From G963678095 sp963678095 (GTDB taxonomy: Bacteria > Bacillota > Negativicutes > Selenomonadales > Selenomonadaceae): a DNA stretch of 64,000 bases. Location of the stretch: positions 62,001 to 126,000 of the forward strand of contig CAXXXP010000001.1 in assembly GCA_963678095.2 (NCBI GenBank), written 5' to 3'. Shown here one piece after another: positions 42,851-50,716 of this stretch (positions are counted from its first letter, which is position 1; each line of letters opens with the position of its first letter). Position numbers and translations under genes: made by a program. Under the pieces are notes generated by a model. It did no database searches and was not told the origin of the DNA. It saw only the letters and a program-made list of their open reading frames with translations.

Positions 42851-43859
42851 TCAAGAAACAAAGGCAGCAGCTTTTTTTATGACACCCGGCAAAAAGAGGC
42901 TGCTGGTGCTATTCCTTTTTGCTATGCTGGCGGTGGCTGGCTGTCTGGTCAGCCTGATGAAGGGCGCGGTGCCGGTAAGTATCAGCGAGATTTTTCAGTC
43001 ACTACTGCCCGGCAGTAGTGCGACAAATGAGCAGATTATTTACAATATTCGACTGCCGCGCACCATCGTGGCGGCCTTGGCGGGGATGAATCTGGCCCTG
43101 TCCGGTGCGATTTTACAGGCGGTGATGAAGAATCCGCTGGCGGATCCGCATATTATCGGTATATCCTCGGGTGCCGGGCTGGCGGGAATCAGCATTATGA
43201 TTCTCTATCCGGCGCTCGAGTATTTGATTACGCCGGCGGCCTTTATGGGAGCGATGGCGGCAGCTGTCTGTATTTACCTTTTGGCCTGGAAAGGTGGGAT
43301 TCGTCCGGTCCGCATTATTTTAGCCGGGGTTGCCGTGTCTTCTTTTTTGGGGGCCGGCATATCAGCTTTGCTGATTTTTTACAGTGACCGCGTTCATGGA
43401 GCCTTGATGTGGATGGTCGGCGGTCTGTCAGCTCGTAGTTGGCCGCATGTGGAGATTATACTGCCCTATGCGGTGGCAGGCTTTTTATTCGCGATGTTAG
43501 GCTCGCGTCAGCTTAATCTGCTGCAGCTTGGCGATGAGATTGCTAAAGGCCTAGGACTGCGGGTCGAGGTCGCACGCCTTTTAATGACGGCCGTCGCGGC
43601 TCTTTTGGCGGCAAGTGCCGTATCGGTTGTCGGATTGCTCGGTTTTGTCGGCTTGATTGTGCCGCATGCGGCTCGGTTATTAATCGGCTCAGACTATCGC
43701 TTTTTGCTGCCAGCAACGGCAATGTTGGGTATAGCCGTTGTTACGGCCAGTGATACTTTTGCCCGGGTGGTTTTTGCCCCGACAGAATTGCCGGTGGGAA
43801 TTATCATGGCCGCCGTGGGGGCGCCGTTCTTTTTGTTCTTGCTTAGGAGGCAGCTTTGA
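42840..43859 (+). CDS. FecCD/BtuC-type ABC permease
   Basis: 339 aa with about ten hydrophobic segments. Family marks: NIRLPRTIVAALAGMNLALSGAILQ, NPLADPHIIGISSGAGLA, GLLGFVGLIVPHAARLL and the ELPVGIIMAAVGAPFFLFLL end. It forms the inner-membrane channel for corrinoid or siderophore uptake with the neighbouring subunits. ATG 42840 follows AGGAG inside the preceding gene; it overlaps the ATPase gene start by one base. Confidence 0.92.
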   Translation: MLNNQETKAAAFFMTPGKKRLLVLFLFAMLAVAGCLVSLMKGAVPVSISEIFQSLLPGSSATNEQIIYNIRLPRTIVAALAGMNLALSGAILQAVMKNPLADPHIIGISSGAGLAGISIMILYPALEYLITPAAFMGAMAAAVCIYLLAWKGGIRPVRIILAGVAVSSFLGAGISALLIFYSDRVHGALMWMVGGLSARSWPHVEIILPYAVAGFLFAMLGSRQLNLLQLGDEIAKGLGLRVEVARLLMTAVAALLAASAVSVVGLLGFVGLIVPHAARLLIGSDYRFLLPATAMLGIAVVTASDTFARVVFAPTELPVGIIMAAVGAPFFLFLLRRQL

Positions 43860-44641
43860 TGAGTAGTTTGCGGGTAGAAAATCTCAGTATTTGTATGGGC
43901 GGGAAAAAAATTTTATCAGATATTTCGTATGCATTTCCAGCTGGCAAGCGCACGGCAATTATTGGCCCGAACGGTTCGGGGAAATCGACGTTGCTGCAGT
44001 CTTTGGCAGGAAATGGATCTCTCACCAATGGCCGGGTTATGCTTGGGGAGCGCGATGTACGAGCCTTTGGCAAGAAGGAACTGGCCCGTCTGTTGGCTAT
44101 ATTGCCACAGGGAGCACAGGTGCCGCCGGATATTACGGTAGCTGAGCTGGTGGACTATGGCCGTTTTGCCCATCGGCGTTGGTTTGCTAATGATGCCGGA
44201 GGGGACAGAGCGGCTGTCGCCTGGGCCTTGGAGCAGACGAAAACAGCTGATCTCCGTACCAGGCAGGTAGCGACACTTTCCGGTGGGGAACGGCAGCGAG
44301 CCTGGCTGGCCATGGCCCTGGCCCAACAGCCGCAGGTTCTTTTGCTTGATGAACCGACAACGTATCTTGATATTGCCCATCAGCTGGAAGTCATGCAGAT
44401 TGTGGAGCAGCTGAACCGTGAAGCGGCGCTTACGGTTGTTATGGTTCTGCATGATATCAATCATGCCCGCCAGTATGCCGATGAGGTAGTAGTCATAAAA
44501 GATCAACATATCGTGGCGTCGGGGGACCCTGATTGTGTACTTGACCCTTCATTGCTCGAGCGCGTATTTGGTGTTACCGCCGATATTTTTGTAAATGCTG
44601 CCGGGCAGACAATATTGTCACCGCTCGCTTTGGTAAAGTAG
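43859..44641 (+). CDS. BtuD/FecE-type ABC ATPase
   Basis: 260 aa ABC ATPase: Walker A GPNGSGKST, a Q-loop region ILPQGAQVPPDITVAELV, signature LSGGERQRAWLAMALAQ, Walker B VLLLDEPTTYLDIAHQ and VLHDINHA. This is the FecE/BtuD subfamily. It is the last gene of the riboswitch operon and pairs with the preceding permease and lipoprotein. The ATG overlaps the permease stop (TGATG). Confidence 0.92.
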   Translation: MSSLRVENLSICMGGKKILSDISYAFPAGKRTAIIGPNGSGKSTLLQSLAGNGSLTNGRVMLGERDVRAFGKKELARLLAILPQGAQVPPDITVAELVDYGRFAHRRWFANDAGGDRAAVAWALEQTKTADLRTRQVATLSGGERQRAWLAMALAQQPQVLLLDEPTTYLDIAHQLEVMQIVEQLNREAALTVVMVLHDINHARQYADEVVVIKDQHIVASGDPDCVLDPSLLERVFGVTADIFVNAAGQTILSPLALVK

Positions 44642-44962
44642 CTCTGGAAGATCCATTCCGGGGCTATTTTTTTTGTAGAGTGGTTATTGATAGCTGATAT
44701 CATATGATATCATAGCTTACAGTAATGGATTTTGCTTACATAAAATACATATTTTATTATTTTTTTGCATAATGATGATGCATTTAAAACATAAGGGATA
44801 TGAGACCGCTGTTAAAGCCTTTGAAACAAAGGGCAGAAAATTCACTCAATTAATACATGCATAGTGGTAATGCAAATTCTTAGTTCATGCATTAGACAGA
44901 AAATATGGATTAAAGTACGATGAATACATGAATACATGAGGACTGGAAAGGGGAAATAATTT
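44642..44962 (+). other. 321-base intergenic region with an 18-bp palindrome and short repeats
   Basis: AT-rich gap between btuD and the thioesterase gene. It holds a weak T-rich stretch (44668-44674), a perfect 18-bp palindrome TGATATCATATGATATCA at 44695-44712, an inverted repeat TGCAT/ATGCA at 44858-44874, and a direct repeat GAATACAT just before the gene. No ORF or clear sigma-A promoter is seen. Confidence 0.6.
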
Positions 44963-45388
44963 ATGGAAGATTTCGAAAAAATTCTGACGCCGGGGAGAAA
45001 TGCTCTTGTCCGGCAGGTCGTACAAAAATCAGATACAGCAGAGAATTATTCCAGTGAGTTAAATGGTCTTTTGGCAACACCAAGCTGTGTGGGGCTGGCA
45101 ATAAAAGCTTCGCTTGAGGTTATTGATCCATATCTGCCGCAAGGCCTTATAAGTGTGGGCTGTTCCATGGATTTTAAGCATACCGCACCGACGAGTCTGG
45201 GAATGACGATTAACATCCAGGCATCGATACTGGCAGTAGAGGGGAATGAAGTGGTCCTGAAAATAAAGGCGTGGGATGAGCAAGGCGAGGTTGGTCACGG
45301 CATCCATCGCCGCATCATTGTTGACCAAGCTGAATTGATGGAAAAAGCCAGAAAGAGAACACAGTTTTTGACAAATAGAAGAATATAA
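44963..45388 (+). CDS. FlK-like hot-dog acyl-CoA thioesterase
   Basis: 141 aa hot-dog fold like the fluoroacetyl-CoA thioesterase FlK: ATPSCVGLAIKASLEVIDPYLP, SVGCSMDFKHTAPTSLGM and GHGIHRRIIVD. The Thr-Pro, Glu and His positions fit the FlK catalytic set. In anaerobes without fluoroacetate these proteins are general or small-acyl-CoA thioesterases. It leads a three-gene unit with a small membrane protein and a decarboxylase beta subunit, so an acyl-CoA linked to decarboxylation (malonyl- or methylmalonyl-CoA side products) is a fair guess. Confidence 0.8.
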   Translation: MEDFEKILTPGRNALVRQVVQKSDTAENYSSELNGLLATPSCVGLAIKASLEVIDPYLPQGLISVGCSMDFKHTAPTSLGMTINIQASILAVEGNEVVLKIKAWDEQGEVGHGIHRRIIVDQAELMEKARKRTQFLTNRRI

Positions 45389-45400
45389 GGAGATGATCAA

Positions 45401-45550
45401 ATGAAATTGCCGGATACGATGGAAGGGGCGCTGATTCTTAGCGTGGTTGATTTTCTGCTTTGTTTTGTCTTTATCGGTGCAATTGGCGGTGTCCTGGCCC
45501 TGTTCCCATGGCTTAACCGCATGGGCGAAATAAAAGAAACAAAGAAATAA
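45401..45550 (+). CDS. Small single-pass membrane protein next to the decarboxylase beta subunit
   Basis: 49 aa, starting at ATG 45401 after AAGGAGATG and ending with TAA at 45550. One hydrophobic helix (ILSVVDFLLCFVFIGAIGGV, about residues 12-32), then LFPWLNRMGEI and a Lys-rich tail. It sits 12 bases after the thioesterase and 33 before the pump subunit. The position matches an OadG-type gamma subunit, but the sequence is too short to assign. Good ribosome binding site and codon use support a real gene. Confidence 0.7.
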   Translation: MKLPDTMEGALILSVVDFLLCFVFIGAIGGVLALFPWLNRMGEIKETKK

Positions 45551-45583
45551 AGCCGTTAAAGAACGTATTATGGAGGGATATAT

Positions 45584-46714
45584 ATGTATGAGCAATTTAT
45601 GGGGTTGATGTATGACCTGCTCGTTCAAACAGGTCTGATGCAGATCTGGTGGGGAAATGTGCTGATGATTATGGTGGGAGCGGGGCTCCTGTATTTGGGG
45701 ATTGTGAAAAAATACGAGCCGTTTTTGCTAGTGGGAATTGGCATGGCTTGTATTGTAGCAAATGTTCCTGGATCTGATCTGACACAGCCGGGCGGGCTGT
45801 TCCATTATGCTTATGCCGGCGTGCAGTCCCTGATTGTGCCACCGTTGATTTTTTTGGGAATCGGAGCGATGACGGATTTTGGTCCGATGATAGCCAATCC
45901 CAGCCTTGTCGTGCTTGGGGCAGCAGCGCATCTGGGGATTTTTGTGGCCTTGATTGGGGCGAAGCTATTGGGCTTTACCTTGGCAGAAGCCGGGGCGATT
46001 GGTATTATTGGCGGTGCGGACGGACCAATGGCGATTTATATGACGATGAAATTAGCGCCGGACCTGTTGCCGCAGATTTCGGTGGCAGCCTATTCCTATA
46101 TGGCGTTGATGCCGCTAATTCAGCCACCTGTTATGCGTTTGCTGACCACGAAGGAAGAACGTGAAATCGTGATGGAACAGCCGCGGTATGTTTCGCGTTT
46201 GGAAAAAATTGTGTTTCCAATTATCATTGCTATTATTGTGAACTTGTTTTTACCACCGGTTGCACCGTTGATTACGATGTTGATGCTTGGGAATTTACTG
46301 CGGGAATGTCTCGTGGTCGAGCGTTTGGCAGAAACTGCTTCGGGAGCATTGCTTAATGTGATTACTTTGGTGTTGACCGTGGCGATTGGATCGACAATGA
46401 ATGCGGATGAATTTTTGACCGTAAAGACCTTGATGATCGTAGCCCTGGGGCTGGTGGCTTTTCTTGTCGGTACTGGTTCAGGGGTTGTTTGTGCCAGAAT
46501 TATGAATAAAATCAGTGGTGGCAAGATCAATCCGCTGATTGGTTCGGCGGGGATTGCCTCGGTGCCGATTGCGGCCAGGGTTTCGCATGTTGTTGGCTTG
46601 GAAGCAAATCGCAGCAATTTTTTGATCATGCATGCAATGGGGCCGAATCTGGCCGGGGTATTTGGCACAGCCATTTCAGGTGGTATTATGCTGGCCCTGC
46701 TTGGGGCGGTCTGA
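45584..46714 (+). CDS. Na+-translocating decarboxylase beta subunit (OadB/MmdB/GcdB family)
   Basis: 376 aa with about nine to eleven hydrophobic segments. It has the family core: LIFLGIGAMTDFGPMIANP, GAIGIIGGADGPMAIYMT with the catalytic Asp that takes the carboxyl/Na+ step, and NPLIGSAGIASVPIAARV. The beta subunit decarboxylates carboxybiotin and pumps Na+ outward. It usually works with a carboxyltransferase (alpha) and a biotin carrier; neither is next to it. It is the last gene of the unit, ending with a strong terminator. Confidence 0.93.
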   Translation: MYEQFMGLMYDLLVQTGLMQIWWGNVLMIMVGAGLLYLGIVKKYEPFLLVGIGMACIVANVPGSDLTQPGGLFHYAYAGVQSLIVPPLIFLGIGAMTDFGPMIANPSLVVLGAAAHLGIFVALIGAKLLGFTLAEAGAIGIIGGADGPMAIYMTMKLAPDLLPQISVAAYSYMALMPLIQPPVMRLLTTKEEREIVMEQPRYVSRLEKIVFPIIIAIIVNLFLPPVAPLITMLMLGNLLRECLVVERLAETASGALLNVITLVLTVAIGSTMNADEFLTVKTLMIVALGLVAFLVGTGSGVVCARIMNKISGGKINPLIGSAGIASVPIAARVSHVVGLEANRSNFLIMHAMGPNLAGVFGTAISGGIMLALLGAV

Positions 46715-46747
46715 GAACGTTGCCTTTAAGGGAATAACATTAGGAAC

Positions 46748-46787
46748 AAACAGGTTGTCGGAATTTTACCGACAGCCTGTTTTTTTA
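46748..46787 (+). terminator. Terminator after the decarboxylase beta gene
   Basis: A 14-bp stem with one mismatch (46748-46761 with 46769-46782) followed by T-run. Confidence 0.87.
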
Positions 46788-46810
46788 TTTGAGATTCTCT
46801 ATCAATTAAC

Positions 46811-46839
46811 TTGACAAGCTGGCAATGATACTTTATGAT
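46811..46839 (+). promoter_or_regulatory. feo operon promoter
   Basis: TTGACA (46811-46816), a 17-bp spacer and TATGAT (46834-46839). Confidence 0.85.
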
Positions 46840-46852
46840 TATATCATGATAT

Positions 46853-46867
46853 AGATAATCATTATCA
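46853..46867. promoter_or_regulatory. Fur box of the feo operon
   Basis: A 7-1-7-like palindrome AGATAATCATTATCA with core GATAAT-C-ATTATC. It lies just after the -10 box, where bound Fe-Fur would block transcription. A second palindrome ATATCATGATAT (46841-46852) is next to it. Confidence 0.8.
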
Positions 46868-46893
46868 ATGAATTGCTGAAAGAAGGAGAATAT

Positions 46894-47121
46894 ATGATGA
46901 CATTGAGGGAAGCCAGACCTGGAATGAAGGTAAAAATTGTCGCATTGGCCCCGTCGGAATTGAAACAGCGGCTGATGAGCCTTGGCTTGATAAAGGACAC
47001 GATTGTTGAAGTTTTACGGCCGGCCCCACTCGGGGATCCGATGGCAATTGCACTGCGGTCGTATAAATTATCCTTGCGCTTAGAGGATGCAGAAAAAATT
47101 GAGGTTCGGGTGGCCGAATAA
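46894..47121 (+). CDS. feoA: FeoA ferrous iron transport accessory protein
   Basis: 75 aa SH3-like protein: LREARPGMKVKIVALAP, RLMSLGLIKDTIVEVL and GDPMAIALRSYKLSLRLEDAEKI. FeoA is cytoplasmic and supports the FeoB channel. ATG 46894 follows AAGGAGAA. It is the first gene of a Fur-box-controlled operon, 14 bases before feoB. Confidence 0.93.
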   Translation: MMTLREARPGMKVKIVALAPSELKQRLMSLGLIKDTIVEVLRPAPLGDPMAIALRSYKLSLRLEDAEKIEVRVAE

Positions 47122-47135
47122 AGGAGATAATATCT

Positions 47136-49034
47136 ATGGGACTTTTATCTGTGGCGTTGACAGGAAATCCGAATACGGGTAAATCGACGATTTTTAATGA
47201 ACTGACAGGAGCAAAACAAAAAATTGGTAACTGGCCGGGAGTTACCGTCGACAAGAAAATTGGCTATATAAATCATGCTGGGCGGGCAATTTCAGTAGTT
47301 GATTTGCCCGGCACCTACAGTATCAATTCCCGTTCGCCAGAAGAAAAAATTGTTGAAAATTACCTTCTGGATGAAAAACCGGATATTGTTGTCAATGTAG
47401 TCGATGCAGCTAATATTGAACGGAATTTATTTTTGACCATCCAACTACTGGAACAAAGGGTGCCGCTGCTGCTTGATCTCAATATGATGGATGAAGCAAA
47501 GTCTCACGGGATTGAGATCAGTGCAAGAAAGCTTGGGGAGTTCTTGGGTATGCCCGTAGTTGAGACGGTAGGCCGTAGCCGTGCGAGCACTAAAAAACTT
47601 GTTGCCGTATTCACGGATACGGTGATGAGTGATTATGCAAATAGTGATCGCCTAGAGGCACATATTGAAAAAATTGATGAGATCAGGGCGCAAGGGCTGG
47701 ATTACGAAGCCGAAGAAGAGGCTGTAATCGGGCTTCGCTATGGACTTATAGATGAGATTATGACGGCAGCGGTGGTGAAAGGCACGGTAAAGCCGACACT
47801 TTCTCATAAAATTGACCGTGTACTTGCCCATAGTTTTTTTGCTTTGCCACTTTTGTTTTTGATGATCTACGGTGTGTTTGAGATCACTTTTACCTGGATT
47901 GGACAGCCAATAGCCGATATGCTTGATGGATTTTTTAGCGAGGATCTGGCCCCCTGGGCAGCCGAAATCATGGAAGGTATGGACACAGCCCCTTGGCTGC
48001 AGTCGCTGGTGACCGATGGTATTATAGCCGGTGTTGGCAGCGTGCTGACCTTTGTGCCGCTTATATTTACATTGTTTTTTTGCCTGAGCTTTCTTGACGG
48101 GACCGGTTATATGGCCCGGGTGGCATTTATCATGGATCCAGTTATGCGTAGGGCCGGGTTGACGGGTAAAGGCGTTATGCCGTTGATCATGGGATTTGGC
48201 TGCGGTGTGCCAGCGATTATGGGCGCAAGAGCCCTTGATTCTGAAAAAGATCGCATGATTTCGATTCTGGTGACACCGTTTCTGACCTGCGGTGCAAAGC
48301 TGCCCATCATGGCTTTGTTTGCCGCTATGTTTTTCCCGGATCAAGCAGCCAATGTGGTATTTGCGATGTATGTCATAGGTGTTATTATGGCAATTGCCAT
48401 GGCAAAACTTCTTAGCCGGACGACGTTTAAGGATGAACCGTCTACCTTTTTATTGGAACTGCCGCCATATCGTATGCCGGCAATGAAGAGTGTTCTGATT
48501 GAAACCTGGGATAAGGGTAAAGGCTATCTGATCAAAGCGGGGACCATTATTTTTGCGATGTCGGTTGTAATCTGGTTTTTGAGCAATTACAATATGGATG
48601 GGGCGACAGCCGATATGAGCGAAAGTTTTCTGGCGGTGATCGGAGCGGCTATGTCCAGCTTGTTTGCCTTTCATGGATTTGCTACCTGGGAGGCAGGAGC
48701 CGCAATTGTCACCGGAATATTGGCGAAGGAATCCGTGGTTGCCACATTAGGCATTCTTTATGGGTCTGCTGATATTGCTACCGATGCTGAATCGGCAGTA
48801 GAAACAGCCACGCAGCTTGCCGGAAGCATGGGATTGTCCTTTACAACCCTGTCGGCCTTGACTTTTATGGTATTTGCTCAGCTTTATACCCCTTGTGTTA
48901 CGGCATTGGGGACGATAAAAAAAGAGACGGGGAAATGGAAATGGGTTGCTTTTGCGGCAGCATATACGTTTGTCGCTGCCTGGACCGTATCCCTGCTTGT
49001 ATATCAGGGCGGGCGTTTGCTCGGCTTTGAATGA
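47136..49034 (+). CDS. feoB: FeoB ferrous iron transporter
   Basis: 632 aa. N-terminal G domain: GNPNTGKST (10-18), the WPGVTVDKK switch, DLPG (56-59) and NMMD (116-119). A GDI-like helical region follows, then the membrane part with two Gate motifs (LFFCLSFLDGTGYMARVAF; GCGVPAIMGARALDSEKDR) and CGAKLPI. It imports Fe2+ under anoxic conditions. It is a little shorter than E. coli FeoB (773 aa), as usual in Firmicutes. Followed by a Cys-rich partner gene. Confidence 0.96.
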   Translation: MGLLSVALTGNPNTGKSTIFNELTGAKQKIGNWPGVTVDKKIGYINHAGRAISVVDLPGTYSINSRSPEEKIVENYLLDEKPDIVVNVVDAANIERNLFLTIQLLEQRVPLLLDLNMMDEAKSHGIEISARKLGEFLGMPVVETVGRSRASTKKLVAVFTDTVMSDYANSDRLEAHIEKIDEIRAQGLDYEAEEEAVIGLRYGLIDEIMTAAVVKGTVKPTLSHKIDRVLAHSFFALPLLFLMIYGVFEITFTWIGQPIADMLDGFFSEDLAPWAAEIMEGMDTAPWLQSLVTDGIIAGVGSVLTFVPLIFTLFFCLSFLDGTGYMARVAFIMDPVMRRAGLTGKGVMPLIMGFGCGVPAIMGARALDSEKDRMISILVTPFLTCGAKLPIMALFAAMFFPDQAANVVFAMYVIGVIMAIAMAKLLSRTTFKDEPSTFLLELPPYRMPAMKSVLIETWDKGKGYLIKAGTIIFAMSVVIWFLSNYNMDGATADMSESFLAVIGAAMSSLFAFHGFATWEAGAAIVTGILAKESVVATLGILYGSADIATDAESAVETATQLAGSMGLSFTTLSALTFMVFAQLYTPCVTALGTIKKETGKWKWVAFAAAYTFVAAWTVSLLVYQGGRLLGFE

Positions 49035-49048
49035 GAGGAGTTTTTGTT

Positions 49049-49204
49049 ATGGGAACCTATGTAGTTGGCGCGGTTGTCCTAGTTTTGTTTGGATTAGGGT
49101 TGCAGCGGATTTACAAAAATTTTAAAAGCGGTAATTCTGATTGCTGCGGTACAGGTGGCTGCAGCTCAGGGTGCAGCGGCTGCCATTCGGCTAAGATAAA
49201 ATAA
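49049..49204 (+). CDS. FeoB-associated Cys-rich membrane protein
   Basis: 51 aa. One membrane helix (YVVGAVVLVLFGLGLQRIY) and a C-terminal tail with seven Cys (CCGTGGCSSGCSGCH after Asp32). This is the FeoB-associated Cys-rich family, which replaces FeoC in many Firmicutes and may bind iron or an Fe-S cluster. ATG 49049 follows GAGAGGAG, 14 bases after feoB. Confidence 0.88.
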   Translation: MGTYVVGAVVLVLFGLGLQRIYKNFKSGNSDCCGTGGCSSGCSGCHSAKIK

Positions 49205-49206
49205 AT

Positions 49207-49247
49207 AAAAGGGGCTGTGACAAAATCATTTTGTCACAGCCCCTTTT
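49207..49247. terminator. Bidirectional terminator between feo and bioY
   Basis: A stem of about 19 bp (49207-49226 with 49228-49247; the inner pairs open into the loop) with flanking A- and T-runs. Confidence 0.88.
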
Positions 49248-49256
49248 TTATTTATT

Positions 49257-49823
49257 TTATGGGAGAAAACCACTTTTTCTCAGAATGGGTAGAATGCGCA
49301 GCGCTATATAGGCGATAGCGGCGCTTTGCAGCAGGTCAAAGGTTATATAGGGAAGAAACCCAATGGCAAGTGCTTGATAAAAGGAGAGATCCTTTGCCAG
49401 ATAAAAATGAAGAATAAAGTACAGATAACCGACTCCGGCGATGTAGAGAGCCAGCAACCCGGCGGTAATGACGGAAAACAAGCGGATGAAAGAAAGCTTA
49501 AGGGTTGTTGCGGCATATTGTCCGACAATGAAAGAACAAATAGCAAAGCCAAGCAGATAGCCGAAAGTTGGTTGCAGTACATAAGCTGGGCCGCCACCAC
49601 CGGCAAAAATAGGCAGTCCGATCAGGCCGATAAAGATATAGAGCAGCTGCGAATAAAGCCCATAGCGCCCGCCGAGCAGTAGTCCGGCAAAAGTGCAGAA
49701 GAAAAATTGCAGTGTAAACGGAACAATCGGCGTTGGAATTTTGATAAAAGCGCCGACCGCTGTCAGGGCAGCAAACAATGAAATCAACAACATGGAACGA
49801 AGTGGGATTTTTTTAGTCAACAA
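49257..49823 (-). CDS. bioY: BioY biotin transporter (ECF S component)
   Basis: About 188 aa with six hydrophobic segments. Family blocks: GAFIKIPTPIVPFTLQFFFC, GLLLGGRYGLYSQLLYIFIGLIGLPIFAGGGG and PTFGYLLGFAICSFIVG. BioY binds biotin in the membrane and works alone or with an EcfAT module. Start TTG 49823 (or TTG 49820) follows AAAAGGA. It diverges from bioD-bioA across a BirA-type operator, so it should be repressed when biotin is plentiful. Confidence 0.92.
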   Translation of the reverse strand: MLTKKIPLRSMLLISLFAALTAVGAFIKIPTPIVPFTLQFFFCTFAGLLLGGRYGLYSQLLYIFIGLIGLPIFAGGGGPAYVLQPTFGYLLGFAICSFIVGQYAATTLKLSFIRLFSVITAGLLALYIAGVGYLYFILHFYLAKDLSFYQALAIGFLPYITFDLLQSAAIAYIALRILPILRKSGFLP

Positions 49824-49854
49824 AATCAGTCCTTTTCCAGTGATAAAATCTATA

Positions 49855-49888
49855 CCTACAGTATAGATACCATTGCTTACATTGTCAA
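49855..49888 (-). promoter_or_regulatory. bioY promoter
   Basis: On the minus strand TTGACA (49888-49883), a 17-bp spacer and TATACT. The -35 box lies in the left half of the BirA operator. Confidence 0.82.
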
Positions 49889-49912
49889 CCGATTGATAAT
49901 TATTGGTTGACA
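49883..49912. promoter_or_regulatory. BirA operator shared by bioY and bioDA
   Basis: TGTCAACC (49883-49890), 14 bases, GGTTGACA (49905-49912). This is the 8-N14-8 inverted repeat of the biotin repressor BirA in Firmicutes. It lies between two divergent biotin genes. Confidence 0.88.
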
Positions 49913-49935
49913 CCGAAGAGAAAAAGGGCTACATT
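49907..49935 (+). promoter_or_regulatory. bioDA promoter
   Basis: TTGACA (49907-49912), a 17-bp spacer and TACATT (49930-49935). The -35 box is part of the right BirA half-site. Confidence 0.8.
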
Positions 49936-49980
49936 GTTTGATGAAGGTTCGTACGGATGACGGAAAGGATGATAAGGGCG

Positions 49981-50715
49981 ATGAAAGGATTATTTATTAC
50001 AGCTACGGGGACAGACGTTGGCAAGACGATGATAACGGGGGCAATTGCTGCCGCCTGCAAAAGCCGCGGCATCCATATAGGGGTATTTAAGCCCCTGGCA
50101 TCGGGTGCAGTCCGTAATAGTGCGGGACAGCTGGTTTCTGAAGATGCATCATTTTTGATGAAAGCAGCGGGTATTAGCGAAAGCGAGCGGGGAATTGTCA
50201 ATGAAATTTGTCTGGAACCGGCTCTGACGCCAGCAGTTGCTGCGAAAGCGAGTGGGGTTGCAATCGATATGAAGCAGGTGATTGAACATATGCTGCACCA
50301 TGCTCAATCCTATGATGCGGTTCTGATTGAAGGGGTTGGTGGACTTACGGCGCCGCTGTGGGGAAACTATCTGGTGGCGGATCTGATGGAACATCTTTGC
50401 CTGCCAGCACTGCTGGTTGGAGATGCCGGGCTGGGGGGGATTAATCATATTGTACTCAGTGAGGCCTATGCCAGAAGCCGTCAGCTTGGGCTTTATGGCA
50501 TTATACTGAACCGCTGGCCGGCAGCTGCCGGCCTTCTGGAAACGAGCAATGTCGAATATATCCGGGAACTGACAAAGCTGCCGATTTTGGGAAAAATGCC
50601 GTTGTCACCGGAACTGAATGTGCAGGAACTTAGTCAAGCCAATCTAGCGCTGACGGCAGAAAAAAGTCTAGCGATGGACGAAATCATCGACTGTATGATG
50701 GGAGAGAAAAAATAA
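49981..50715 (+). CDS. bioD: Dethiobiotin synthetase
   Basis: 244 aa P-loop enzyme: TATGTDVGKT (7-16), FKPLASGAV, LIEGVGGLTAPL and LYGIILNRWP. It closes the ureido ring of dethiobiotin from DAPA, CO2 and ATP, the step after BioA. The start is ATG 49981; upstream in-frame ATGs (49957, 49969) are less likely. It is followed directly by bioA and controlled by the BirA site upstream. Confidence 0.92.
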   Translation: MKGLFITATGTDVGKTMITGAIAAACKSRGIHIGVFKPLASGAVRNSAGQLVSEDASFLMKAAGISESERGIVNEICLEPALTPAVAAKASGVAIDMKQVIEHMLHHAQSYDAVLIEGVGGLTAPLWGNYLVADLMEHLCLPALLVGDAGLGGINHIVLSEAYARSRQLGLYGIILNRWPAAAGLLETSNVEYIRELTKLPILGKMPLSPELNVQELSQANLALTAEKSLAMDEIIDCMMGEKK

Positions 50716-50716
50716 T

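Noticed and set aside
47652..48344. Minus-strand ORF of 230 codons within feoB
   Set aside because: Antisense to the conserved FeoB Gate region; His/Lys/Gln-rich composition typical of a shadow frame.
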